This document shows positions 36,101 to 47,227 of a stretch of DNA of 64,000 bases, one piece after another. The notes beneath the pieces were generated by a model. That model ran no database searches, was not told the origin of the DNA, and saw only the letters and a list, made by a program, of their open reading frames with translations. A program made the translations under genes and the position numbers. This DNA is from Macrostomum hystrix (lineage: Eukaryota > Platyhelminthes > Macrostomidae). The stretch's first letter is position 1. Each line of letters starts with the position of its first letter. Where the stretch lies: positions 326,001-390,000 of the forward strand of contig CATNEN010000030.1 of NCBI GenBank assembly GCA_950097015.1, written 5' to 3'.

Positions 36101-39100
36101 GTACACTTATCCAATCGCGCTGACGGAAATCCAGAAAGCGCGCGCGCGGCGGTGCACACCCGCCCCCCAGCCACCCCCGGCAAGGCCTCACGCCCCAGCG
36201 CCAACGCACACAACTCACACAACGCAGAACAGGCACACAGAAAGGTAGGAGCGAAGCTATTGTTTCAAGCTTTGATTGCACGAAATATGGTGCACCTTCG
36301 CCGGTCGCTACTGTCCAAACCCTCCAACAAGTCCCGAAATTAATCGTGACTTGAAGGGAGAATCGAACTAGCGTCCATTAGGAGTGCGAGGCAGCGACGC
36401 TAGCCGCTGACCCACTCGCCCCCCTATCGGCAGCGTCGAGATATTCAACGATTCTCGTCGAATTGTCTGGTGGCAAGAAAAACACTGCATAGCTTTTCGC
36501 TCACAAAATTTCACCATGTAACCATGTCAGCTAATATTTTTTAGATTGTTTTAATAAAGTTGCTAATAATTATATCATTAAAACAATATGGATTCAAAAT
36601 AGAGGTTTATACAGAGCTATAGTACTTGTTCTTGTCGCCAGGGTCTTCGAAAGAATCACCGAATGTCTCGACAATGCTGAAATCGGACGGCTTGAAAAAT
36701 TAAGTCCTCGCCAGAGGCGGAAATCCGCGTCTAAAAAACATGCCTAAAGTCGACGAAATTGTGAATTCCCAGCAGGTTGAAGTATCAACTTGATCGAAGC
36801 TACTTTGACAGCTTAGTTTAAAATATTTTGTTTGGTTTTTAAAGTATTCAAATCAAATTACCTGAGCCTTTTAAATCATCGGCGTTTTATACACCACTCG
36901 CAGCTATTGTGTTCTTAGGTTCAAGATCAAGATGAAAATCTGAAGAAAAAAATGCTTCTTATTTCTCAATTAGTAGAAAAAACTTTCTTCCCAAATTTCT
37001 AAACCGAAATTATCCGACTATTCGACCTAATTTTTAAACTGAATCCAGACTCAACTAAAACGGAGTACAAACAGCAAAATTGTTGCGAAATGCGAAACTG
37101 ATCATAGCCTGTTGTCATGTTGAAGATAGCATGTTGAAGATTCTTAAGAGTGGTCGGGCTAACCTTCTGGCAGGAATCTGGCAAGAATTCACTTCACTTT
37201 CGTGGATTTTGGAAGCGAAAATCAATTCTGCAAAAAATGTCTCGTACTTCTGACGAGTCCTCTAAGAAGTCTATAGCGCTAGAATTAAAATGAAAATTTT
37301 TTCGCACCTGCAAGGTAACCGTTGAGCACAGTCACTGAGAGCCAGCCGCCGCTGCGAATACCGCTTAGGCTGGTCCTGTGGCCGTTCAACCGCAGCTTGA
37401 ATCCGGCCCCGACGCTCAGCCGGTTGCGCAGGATGCTGATCTGGAGCGCGCGGCCCCTCCGGCCATAGACGAAGCGAATGCGGAACTGCGAGTAGCGCTC
37501 CACGCACAGCTTAGCCAGGGTGTACCTGCAGCGCTCGCGCAGGTGAACAATGCTGGCATCGAAGGTGCGCAGCATCGGCCGGCCGAGCACTGAGCAGGAG
37601 CCGAACTTCTCCACGCACTGCGGGCAGCACTGGCCTTGCCGAGTCTCCAGCTCGAAGCCGGGGGCGCAGCCGCTTCTCTGATCTGGACAGTCCGGCTTGC
37701 GGCAGGAGATCTGGCCACCGCGGCAGACGCAGTGGGAGCAGGTATCCGGCTGCCACTCGGCCATGTGCTGCGGACCGGGTGTGGGGCGGTTGCCTTCGGG
37801 TGTCTGAGTCTATGCAACCAGCATGCAGTACAGTCCATTATTAGTAGTGAGCTGAGTGCACGACTGCTATAAAAATTTCTGCCTCTCATCATTTCTCGAC
37901 ATTAAAGTGAGATTATAATAAGTTCATCAATTTGTCTATTTATCTATTAAAAAACATAATAAGCATAATAAAATTAATAATATAGATGCAGGGCTGTGGT
38001 CAACGGCACTACATTCGGGGACACCAGACCTGCTGTCAGCGAGGAGGCAATTCTGCCCATTCCGCTGACTCCTGGGCACACACCCACACAGATACTGTAC
38101 TGCACACAATCACACATGTGTGTACATCTGCCCTGATTCTCTCATCGCCCGGCAGTGTACACTCTCACAGTGCCTTGGAGGTTGGCCCTCAATCGTGCGT
38201 AAATTGCACGACGAGCCTTCCCTCCGCGGCTGCGCCCCAAATGACCGCTAAGGCAAACGCGTTAGATCGCTCTGCCACTCACTCCATTTAAGTAGTTATC
38301 TAGATAAATAATCTATTATTTAGTATTATTCTGCAGCTTATAATCAGGCCCCAGGACCAAATGGCTAAAATTATTTGCCAGACATCTCCATCAGCGGTCT
38401 CTTGACTCACCAGCAACAGTTGGCCTTACTAATCTGCGCCTAGCTGACTGTGAACTGTACTTCATTTAGTTCAAGATAAGATTATGCAAACTAGCAATTG
38501 TAGAATAGCATGAGCTCGTTCAGAAGTTAGCCTGGACTGACTGCCTACCGATGCGCCGCATTCGCCATGTCCACCCAGTGATTAAACGCTGCTTCTGTCC
38601 ATAATACCCGCTGTGTCCGGCCTAATGAGGCATCTAGACCGTTCAGTTCATGGGGTCACAGCTAAGCTGTTCATCGCCACCGCCGCCACCCCCTAGCAAC
38701 AGCTCCCGCCGCATTCCATGGAGACCCCGGCTGCCTCCGAACTCTCTTGTTCAGCCTTGATGAAGCAACTGTCGAGACCAAGCTGAGGAAAGCAAATATA
38801 GCGGTTTGAAAAATTCCCACATTTACTTCACTGCGCTATAATAGGAAGAAGGCAGTGAGGCAAGTGTAAACTGACTTTGCTAGAGTGACTCGGCGACCGG
38901 CTAAACAAACGTTTAACACGAATCGAGTTTGGGCGAAAGATTTCACGTCCCAGTGTGGGATGGCAACTTTTTAAGTCAACGTTCATACTTGCTCGAGTGA
39001 AAACGGACTAGCTGGTCATTGTTACTAGCTTTACTTTCAAGAAGTTATTCTGCTAACCCACACCGATACGTAGATAGGCAGTTATTCAAAGGCTTGGTAT

Positions 39101-42100
39101 AAACCAATGGGGGCCTGTGTGTGATATAATAAATACGCGAGCCCTTAGCTAGCCTGCTGCTCTTCATGGCCACGATCGAAATTAACGTCGGACGAGTTAC
39201 CGCTCCGACGGAGGTCGTTACTCATACAATGCGACTTCCCTGTACCGTTCTTCATTCCATCTGCTAACTTCTTAAATGCAAGGCAGTTTCATTGCATTCA
39301 TCAAGTCTAGTGGGGTTCTAGCCTAGTGCTTGATTCCCGACTACACTACACCAGTCTAACACATTTGCCTCTCGCGCCAAGGTCCCTGAGCTCGATTCCG
39401 CAGCATTTGAGGCGCAGCCGCGTAGAGAAGGCTTGGGGGCTTGTCGAGAAATTTACGCCCTTGAGTGCAAACCTCCAAGGCATAGTGAAAATGTACACTG
39501 CCAGACGATGAGAAAGTCAGGACAGATGTTATTAGGAGTCATCGAAATAGGTCAGAATTGCCTCCTCTCTGGCTGGAGGTCTAGTGTCCCAAAATGTTGT
39601 ACTATTGACCGCAGCCGTCCAGCAAATTATTATTTTTCTAATGGGTACGAGCTCTAGCCAAGGTAGTTAAGGGTGGGCATGGCAGTCCTACCAGTCCATT
39701 GGACTGTACAGCCGTACGAAGCCTTCAGTTGCATCGCGCAATAGCTGCAGGCTGTGCTGTCGGCTACACATAATGGGGCAGATGTGATCAATATCATTGT
39801 TATTAATTATTACTGTCAAGTCAAACAGTCGTATAAGGTGCCTATTCAGCAATGCCAGGTTAAGTATACCACTTTCGATGGCTAAACCTATCCGCACGAG
39901 GGCGCCAAGATTTCACTTTGAGACAATCAGTGTCCGTGTCTAGATCAACCAGCGCGGGCTATCTTATCAGTAGGACTACCAAGTCTGTTGCCAAATTTCA
40001 AGGTTTGATCAGCGAAAGTAGAGAAATTCTCATCAGGGTGCCAATAGTCGGCTGGTGCCACCTGTTGAAAGTCCAGCAGCTCCGTCTGGATAAAGGGCGG
40101 TGACCACCGAAGTCGGAGATGATGCAGGCACATTCGGGTGACATGCTCATAAAGTAAGGCCTGGCAAGGCCGCACTGAGGCGCAATGCTAATTTGTATAA
40201 GTGGTGCTTAGTGTGTATAGGGGTTTATAAAATACACTAGCGCTTATGGGAAAAATCTGACCTTCGGTCAGAACCGTTGAATATCACGACGGTCTGAAGG
40301 GCTGGCGACTTGGTTCTTGTTTCAGAAGATGTCCAACAAAAAGTTGGCTGGTGTTCTTGAGTTTCGTGTGCTTTCGTTGCTCCTTAATGCAAAAAAAATT
40401 GTCAAGAAGGGAAATTCCCCCTTGGTTGTTCTACTTTTAAAAAATGCGGTGGACGACTGTTAAGTGGGGATTCGCAGCGCTTGAATAAGACAATAATAGT
40501 CTTTCCATCTGTCAGTGGATTGTTTTGTGACAGCGCAATCAACGAACGCACACTATACAGATACACATTGTGAACCACAGCGGTGCGCGCGCAGATAATT
40601 CCTAGAGAATACTGGCCAGTCGCCTTCCCTTCTTCGAGCGCTTCATCTCTTCAGCATCCCGACCGGTCCCATCAGACTAGCTGCGGAGTGGTCGTACAGA
40701 GACAGAGGGCACAAGGGCTTTGTTCTTACCTTGTAGCGCCGTCCGCTGGGGTCGACGCAGTCGCGGCTGTCGCGACAGACTGGACAGCATTCGCTCTTGG
40801 CCAGGAAATAATCCTTCTCCGAGCATTCCAGCACCGCGCAGTTCTGCCGGCGGCACAAGATGGTGCCGTGCTGCGGACAGGGAGGGACAGACAATCGGCT
40901 GGATTGGCGAGTGCCGCGTCAGGTTGGGAAAACTATCCGACCTAAATGGATTCTTGAGTGGGACCTCTCTTAAAAACGGGAGGCCTATATTATTAGCTAG
41001 AATGCCCATGCAGCAACCACCGGCCACCGTTAATGGCCCCTGATAGTTTGGCATCATCAACAACGGAGGGAGTGGCTTCGCAGGGGGATACGGAAAGGAT
41101 GGTTGAATTCCTGAAGATTGCGGAATCCCTTAAGTGGCTCCGCCCGCTCTGTTTGTCTGTCTGTCTGTCTCTCTTGTTGGCAGTTGTCTCATTCATTCGT
41201 GGTGCTTAGTTGGGGCGCGTATACATTTGCGAATCATTTGCCACACACTTTGCAATGTTTGTACTGCAAGATCGCTCCCGATCCTAAACATTCTTTCCCC
41301 GCTTCTGTTGCCGCGCGATCGTTAGATTTAGATTTTTCGTGAAAGTGAAATAAATATGAATCAATATACTCGTGGATTTTGTGTTTTCCCTTGAAAGAAT
41401 GAAATGTTAATGTTTTAATTTTCTTCCACTTAAGTTAATCGCATAAGTTTTCTTAACATTTGCTTCGCACATGCTTACCGTTTGAAATTGAGCTACTTTA
41501 TCATTTTCCAATCAAACTTCCTGCAGTGCAGAGCTCAAATGTCATCTGTACAATTTTCAACATAAGCAGACCTTTGGCAAAACGAATGGACGTTTAAGAG
41601 TGACTGCTTAGAAGAGTTTTGTAGCCAAACAGACAACGCGCCGCACCTGTCTATTGGTTTAAATAATGTTTCAATTTTTTGCTGAAGGCATCGCTAAGCT
41701 TATCTACAAGCTCCTACCTGAGCGGTAATAAACTTGTTCGACGAAATAAAAAGTGAATTACTTCTCACTTCGTCGGCACGACTAGCTTATGTTTGAACAG
41801 AACAGGACGGGGCAAGCATAGCAATTACTATTCAGGCAAATGTTTTATGACTGGAGTGAGTTTGAATAAGCCGAAAACTTGTAAAAAGAGACAAGCAAGA
41901 AATGGACCCAGAGACAAGACATTCATTCACCTGCCATCAACTAAAATCTTCGACGCGATAGACCTCATTTAGTTAAAACTCTGATGAGACCCACAAGCCA
42001 AACACTTCATCTGTCAAGAGGGTCATTTTGAAGAAGATGTCGCCAGGTCAGGCGCCGGGGTCAGCGAGGTCTCCCTCCGTACTCACCCGGCATGAGCAGT

Positions 42101-45100
42101 CGGTGCATCGGTCAACACTCCAGGCGGTGGTGTTTGGGTAGGCCTGGCCCTGGAAGAAGCACTCCTGCTCGCCCGGCCTAGTCCTGACCTCGGTGGCAGA
42201 AACGGCTGAAATGAAAGGGCTTTGAAGATTTCTCTGGATGACACGAGGAACTGCCTGAGGGCCGCTGACGCAGCCAAGTTACTAGCGCAGGGAATGTCAA
42301 GTGGTTTGTGTGTTTAAAATTCTCTAGGAGTTTATTTTCCTGAGTAAATATTAAGTTTAACCATTGAAGTTTATGGGCTTCGGCAATGAAAATTGTGTCT
42401 TGAGATGGCAGATAAAAAATTATAATTTGCACGCAGATCGCTAAGTGAATAAATTACATTTGACTTAGAGATACACACAATAATACGGGATGTACATCTG
42501 ACTTTACACCTGACGAGTCTGACCGTCAGATAGAGATTAATGTTGTATTGCCGCGGATTTGAACTCGGGGAGTTTGGTGCGAGAAAAGGACATGGTCGAT
42601 TTATCAATGAATTATTGCAAATTTTGTAAAGACACTTGTCTAGCTAAACAACTGATTGCAGTTGAACTGGCACTCTCACCTGAACAGGTTAGACAGGGTC
42701 CGCTGTGAGTCTGCTCAGCCGGCGGACAGTTGACAAGCTGGCAAGCGTCCTTGAAGCAGCTAAGCATGCCGCCGTCGCAACGGCAGACCACAGACTGATC
42801 GTCGTACGGGCGCACCGTCTGACCGGAGTTAATGACCATGTTCTTCACGAGGCAGCCGAAACAGCTGGCAAGGCGGGGTTTGGCTTCGTCAGTTCAGTCA
42901 TTTCTTACCGCTGAATGAGCAGCATGTGAGCACACAGGCATGGCACTAACTTGAAATGCCGCAGCCGCAGCTATTGTATTGCGAATCTGAAGGCTGCGCA
43001 CGGCTGTTATTTCAGTCCATTGACTGGGGGGACGCCGCACCCACCCTCAATTACCACAGCTGATGCTGGTTCCCATTTAACAGTTTTGAAATGAATCAAT
43101 GCAGAGTTAGGTGCCTCGCTAAAGGACGCAAATTGTTCCAGTGGAGTCGGGACTCGAACAATAGAGTATAGAGATAGACAGAAAAGTCACGTTAAGAAAA
43201 ATAACCACAGAAAGTCGTTGTTGAATCCTACTTTGAAGACTTCAAAATCTTCAAAATTGTGTAATATCGGCATTGTGCAGCGATAAATTTCTATCACAAA
43301 GCTATTTGAAGATTGTTAAAACTCTAGTCCCTAGCTCCACGTAAACTCGCGAATTGTAACACGCGATTTTTGCCGGCCTTGTCGGCCACTTCAAGACGTA
43401 CGAAGGTTTGGCTGGCTTCTGTGTGTTGCTGATACTACTGTTCAACTTTGCTCCATTAAAATTATAGTAACTATCGAGCGTTTGCTTTTCAACAACATTC
43501 TGTCATTAAATTCACTATGGGCCTTCGTTCCATTAGTGTCATCGTGGATAGATAATACTCTGAGTTAATGACTACCTTTAATTTCAGTTGGAGGACTGGC
43601 TGACACCGTGGGCTGAAATGCTAATAGCAGCAGCAAAATGTTCCACTTAGACTTACAATGCTTTATTTTACCTGTATGTCCCGATTTGAGGACACTATAC
43701 AGGCTTTTCTGACTGCAATGGACGCGGATGATCAAGGGACGGCGAACCGCACAGGTGTTGATAACCGTTTCGTCACAGAAGCCCTGCTGCCATCAGCTCT
43801 CTAAGTCCCCCTTTCACCTTGACACACCTGGGCAAAAATGCTCCAATAGGGAAAACGTTTGGGCAGCTGAAATTATGCATTTCCGCTTTCATCACCTGGA
43901 GCAGCTCAAAGGAAGGAAAAATATGATATCATAATTGACAGCATCCGTCCAAAGGCATTTCCTGACTCGCCCGAGTCGGCTGAGTCCCCAGGGCATCAGC
44001 TTAGGCTTAGGTAAATCCATCAGAGAAAACACCTTTGGGATTGGTTTATTGAAAATCTTGCTCGCTGGCGTGAATATTTTAAATATTCATGCGAAACTAT
44101 GAGTATTACAACATTCTTTGCCTAGAATGACCAACTGAATGCGAAACTGAATGGCCAAGTCATTCAATCTACTCGTATTTTCTAAAGCTAGCAAACCCTT
44201 AATAGTAGAAAGACCATGGGGTATGTCCAAATACTGCAAATATTCAACCAATTCTAATGAAAATTCTGAAACCGAGCTAACATTTTTCGCTCTATCCGAT
44301 AAAACAACTTCCAGAATCACAAAACATCTGCATCGTCGAGATATTCAATGATTCTTGTTGGTCGACGATGCTGACTCCGATGGCTTTGAAAGTTAGTTCA
44401 TCGTAAAGGGCAGAAAAGTTTGATCCATATGTTGGGCTTTCACGAAAATATGTCTTTCGGTTTGGCTCCATATAGTGGGCTTTCACGAAAATATGTCTTT
44501 CGGTTTGGCTCCATATAGTGGGCTTTCACGAAAATATGTCTTTCGGTTTGGCTCCATATAGTGGGCTTTCACGAAAATATGTCTTTCGGTTTGGCTCCAT
44601 ATAGTGGGCTTTCACGAAAATATGTCTTTCGGTTTGGGAGCTATCATGAAGTAGGCAGTGGGGTATTTGTATATACCAAATATACCAAGACCAAATAGCG
44701 TAGTCTTTCTACTATTAACTGGACTTACCTAGCGCAGCACTGCCCCGGCCGGCGGATCTGGTACTCGGGCGTGCAGGTGGGATGGCAGACGCGCACCTGC
44801 TGGGTCAGTAGGCCGGCATGGCACCTGTAGATCTGGCACGGCTCGTCCGCGCTGTGCCAGGTCTGGCCGTGCGGCAGGGTCAGGAAGCGGCCATTGCGCA
44901 GTTCCAGACGACAGCTTCGGCAGGTCTCGCAGCAGCCATTGTGCTCAGTCACGTGACAGTCCGACTGGACTGGCTCGCAAACTTGACGAGTGCAGGTGAG
45001 CCGATCGTTCTGCTCAGGGTTGGGTCGGGTCGTTTGGATGCTCAGTAATGACATGCGCGACTCATCAGCCATTATCGACAACTAAAACCACGACCTAGCC

Positions 45101-47227
45101 CTAGCTCAACGTACCGGGAGCCGCTAAAATAGATAATCAGTTTCGGGGACTCTGTGCTCTGAAGCATAGTTTTGTGACGGGACCAGAAGCCAGCGAGGAG
45201 GCAATTCTGCACACACCGCTGACCCATGGCGTTTGCTGCTCTGGGCATGAGTGGCAGAGCGGTTAGCTCGTTTGCCTCTTGCACCAATGTAGCTGGGCTC
45301 GATTCCGTGGCGAGGCCACATTCATTCGGGGCTCAGTCGCGGAGAGAAAGCTCCGCGTGGCGAGGCCAGAGATTGGCGTGCCAATTTACGCCCGGTTCAA
45401 CCTCCTGGGTACAGTGACAGTGTACACCGCCTGACGATGAGAAAGTCTGGGCAGAAGTACACACCTGTGTGAACGTGTGCCGACGTACAGCATCTGTGTG
45501 CGTGTGTGCTCAGGAGTCAGCGAAATGGGCAGAATTGCCTCCTCGCTGGCTGTGGGTCCAGTGTCACCAAATTATGTCCCATTGCCCACAGCTCTTCTGC
45601 AAACATAAATTAATAATTATTATATGGGGGTTGGCGCTAATGAACGAGAATTGCAAAAAGTACTCAAGTATACTGAAAGGTAATTGGCTGCACCCGCAAA
45701 TGAACGTGGCCTGGACCTCATGGGACACTTCGGTGCGGTAGCCTGACTTTCTTTTTTACTTCCACAGGGACACGAACTACTCAGCCAATGGCCTCCTTTT
45801 CGGCCCACCCCACCGAAGTGCAAAGCTTAACGAGTACCGCCCAGGTAAGGATCGAACAAAGGCATTGAAAATGTGAAGACAGAACTATATTTGGTATATT
45901 GTATCCATGCAAAAGCAAACACTATTTATGTATGCCTTAGAGTTGGGCATTCATCTGTTCCACAAATTGGAGGCTACCAATCAGCCCAAGGTAACTGACG
46001 CCCCTGTTTTCGAATCGAGGCTCGCCTGCCGGTAGTGCCAGACTTTGCCTAAACACAACTGGCTATGGATTCTGCCCACTTTTATATACTCGGCGGGGCT
46101 AAAGTTTTCGCTACTTTTGCTTCTTGTTTGTTTTTTTTTACTTTTATCTTTACAATGCTGTATTCAGCTTGCAACTTGTTCATCATGTTCTTCCTTGTAT
46201 TCCTCTTCTTCACTCCCCGAATCTTGCTGTTACTTTTCACTTCCCCATTATCTCACCTTATCATCCATATTTTTACCCCCTTACATTGATATCCCTGGTT
46301 CCAAGCTACTGTCAAGCAACAATGACGCGCTTGATGTCACTCACATCGCAGAAGCACTTGTGGCAGGGCATCTTCTGCAGGCTGGTCACTCCCGGTGGTT
46401 GGCCACTGTTGAATCGACTGCAACTGGTCCGGTGAATCTCTGCGGAGCGGTTTCGGAGGAGCGATGAGAGATGGGACATGTGAGAGATGATACAGAGGTG
46501 AGATGAGACAGGTAAGAGATGAGACAGGAGAGAGACGAGACAGAGGAAAGATGAGACAGGGTAGAGATAAGATAGTGGAGACACGACAGACAGGGGAGAG
46601 ATGAGATAAGGGAGAGATAGGACAGGGGAGAAATAAGATATGGGAGAGATGAGACAGGTGAGAGATAAGACAGGTGAGAGATGAGACAGGTGAGAGATGA
46701 GACAGGTGAGGGATGAGGCAGGTGAGAGATGAGACAGGTGAGAGATGAGACAGGTGAGGAATGAGACAGGTGAGAGATGAGACAGGGGAGAGATGAGACA
46801 GATGAGAGATTAGGCAGGTGAGAGATAAGATAAGATAAGACAGGGGAGAGATAAGACAGGTGAGGAATGAGACAGGTTAGAGATGAGACAGGGGAGAGAT
46901 GAGACAGATGAGAGATTAGGCAGGTGAGAGATAAGGCAGGTGAGAGATAAGATAAGATAAGACAGGGGAGAGATAAGACATCCGAGAGATGAGTTAGGTG
47001 AGAGATGAGACACGGGAGACAGACTGAAAGGGTTTATCTTGTTGGCTAGTAAGTACAGTAAATAGTAAACCAAATAAGTAATTTAAAACTAAGCAAGAGT
47101 CTCTGCCTGAAACAAAGGGCTAAATGAAGTGTCCAGATGCAAGCAGCCGCTCACCTAGCTCGTCCCTTTGCTGGACGATGATCGCTTGGCTCAGCAGGAC
47201 GGCAATAATGAGCTGGAAGCCCGCCAT
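33164..47227 (-). CDS. bmper: BMPER/crossveinless-2-like secreted BMP regulator, 9 exons
   Basis: Minus-strand exons: 47227-47155, 46439-46345, 45009-44729, 42864-42680, 42205-42087, 40870-40730, 37767-37330 (3' end least certain), 34542-34213 and 33557-33164. Phases agree throughout if one extra base in exon 8 (34491) is discounted, giving about 684 aa. Order: signal peptide (FQLIIAVLLSQAIIV), a run of VWC domains (e.g. CHKCFCDNDRLTC, CRCDGGMLSC, CSHCVCRGGQISC), a VWD domain opening FGSCSVLGRPMLRTFD and continuing VRIVWDG and YLCGLCGNYNG, then C8 (YYNWCEEEMCKC) and a C-terminal TIL domain (GCVCRGRRLLLNGVC). This is the full BMPER/cv-2 architecture, and close to the roughly 685-residue length I recall for vertebrate BMPER. 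The family binds BMPs outside the cell and modulates gradients. Odd: a Q7 run inside the TIL domain and a 14-kb gene loaded with SINEs and MITEs. Confidence 0.85.
33819..34135 (+). mobile_element. SINE-A copy, tRNA-derived
   Basis: Head GAGTGGCAGAGCGG (A box) through GGTCGATTC (B box), then the shared body GGGGCGCAGCCGCGGAGAGA, TGCCTGACGATGAGAAAGTC and AGAATTGCCTCCTGGCTGGC. It lies in the last BMPER intron, antisense to the gene. Confidence 0.8.
34690..34960. mobile_element. Diverged MITE-2-like sequence
   Basis: GAGACCACTTGTGGTATTTC, ACATTTTTCTTTTTTCTGTA and CCAATCGGCATCAAAATCC echo the left end of MITE-2 but are diverged. It runs into the dispersed repeat at 34960-35400. Confidence 0.4.
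34960..35400 (+). repeat. Dispersed repeat, inverted relative to 39990-40430
   Basis: Shares AATTCCCCCT, CAACTTTTTGTTG, CTTCTGAAACA, CAGATTTTTACTGTAAGCGC, GCCTCAGTGCGGCCTTGCCA, CATGTCACCCGAATGTGCCT and CAACAGGTGG with the reverse complement of 39990-40430. Identity looks like 75-85 percent. No coding content; both copies are inside BMPER introns. Confidence 0.7.
35815..36437 (-). mobile_element. SINE-B, tRNA-derived, with 12-bp target-site duplication, nested in MITE-2
   Basis: ATCGGCAGCGTC occurs at 35815-35826 and again at 36426-36437. Between them, on the minus strand, is a tRNA-like head (GGCGAGTGGGTCAGCGGCTA with B box AGTTCGATTC), a GC-rich body of about 500 bp and an (ATAG)n tail at 35827-35840. 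Removing it rejoins a MITE-2-like sequence (CAGAATCACAAAAC with GAGATATTCAACGATTCTCG). This is a textbook target-primed retroinsertion. Confidence 0.85.
38010..38290 (-). mobile_element. SINE-A copy, minus strand
   Basis: The reverse complement reads GAGTGGCAGAGCGATCTAAC (A box), then the GGGGCGCAGCCGCGGAGGGA core and AGAATTGCCTCCTCGCTGAC near the 3' end. Same orientation as BMPER, in the intron before exon 7. Confidence 0.8.
39350..39640 (+). mobile_element. SINE-A copy, 5' truncated
   Basis: TTTGCCTCTCGCGCCAAGGT and GAGCTCGATTCCG (B box) start it. The body and the end CAGAATTGCCTCCTCTCTGG follow. The A-box part is missing. Confidence 0.75.
39990..40430 (-). repeat. Dispersed repeat, inverted partner of 34960-35400
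   Basis: See 34960-35400; on the minus strand it shows the same landmarks in the same order. The two copies could pair as a 5-kb-loop hairpin in BMPER pre-mRNA. Confidence 0.7.
41000..42080. other. BMPER intron 5, nothing recognised
   Basis: Unique sequence with a short (TGTC)n run near 41155. No repeat family or gene recognised. Confidence 0.4.
42930..43075. repeat. Short dispersed repeat shared with 52955-53085
   Basis: GCAGCCGCAGC, TCAGTCCATTGACTGG, CGCCGCACCCACCCTCAATT and ACC(A)C(A)GCTGATGCT recur with substitutions near 52955-53085. A fragment on the other strand is near 39665-39715. Origin unknown. Confidence 0.5.
44190..44705. mobile_element. MITE-2 copy with internal 43-bp tandem array
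   Basis: Matches MITE-2 through CAGAATCACAAAACATCTGC, GAGATATTCAATGATTCTTG and the terminal GGAGCTATCATGAAGTAGGC. A 43-bp segment (GGCTCCATATAGTGGGCTTT then CACGAAAATATGTCTTTCGG) is repeated about 4.5 times at 44445-44645; the 32527 copy has it once. Confidence 0.75.
45160..45235 (-). mobile_element. SINE-A 3' fragment, minus strand
   Basis: GACCAGAAGCCAGCGAGGAG GCAATTCTGC is the inverted 3' end of SINE-A, immediately upstream of a full plus-strand copy, so the two form an inverted pair. Confidence 0.6.
45246..45605 (+). mobile_element. Full-length SINE-A, tRNA-derived
   Basis: GAGTGGCAGAGCGGTTAGCT (A box) and GGGCTCGATTCCG (B box) spaced as in a tRNA-type polymerase III promoter. Then the body shared by all copies (CATTCATTCGGGGCTCAGTC, TGACGATGAGAAAGTCTGGG, GAATTGCCTCCTCGCTGGCT) and an AT-rich tail. 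This is the best copy in the window and the reference for the family. Confidence 0.85.
45695..45847 (+). other. Exon-like segment antisense to BMPER, very uncertain
   Basis: A pyrimidine tract and TTCCACAG acceptor at about 45771 lead into an open stretch (DTNYSANGLLFGPPHR in one frame) ending at CCCAG/GTAAGG (45847). I cannot connect it to other exons or a family; it may be a chance arrangement in a BMPER intron. Confidence 0.2.
46455..47035. repeat. 16-bp minisatellite (GAGACAGGTGAGAGAT) in BMPER intron 1
   Basis: About 35 copies, with a duplicated block including GATAAGATAAGACAGGGGAG (about 46830 and 46950). Each unit contains CAGGTGAGAG, a splice-donor consensus on the strand opposite to the gene. 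Confidence 0.95.

Noticed and set aside
36500-37270. Possible BMPER exon between exons 7 and 8
   Set aside because: The VWD domain is complete without it and the region is AT-rich with MITE-2 remnants.
45246-45320. Functional tRNA gene
   Set aside because: A and B boxes are present but the cloverleaf is not intact and the segment is the head of a repeated SINE.
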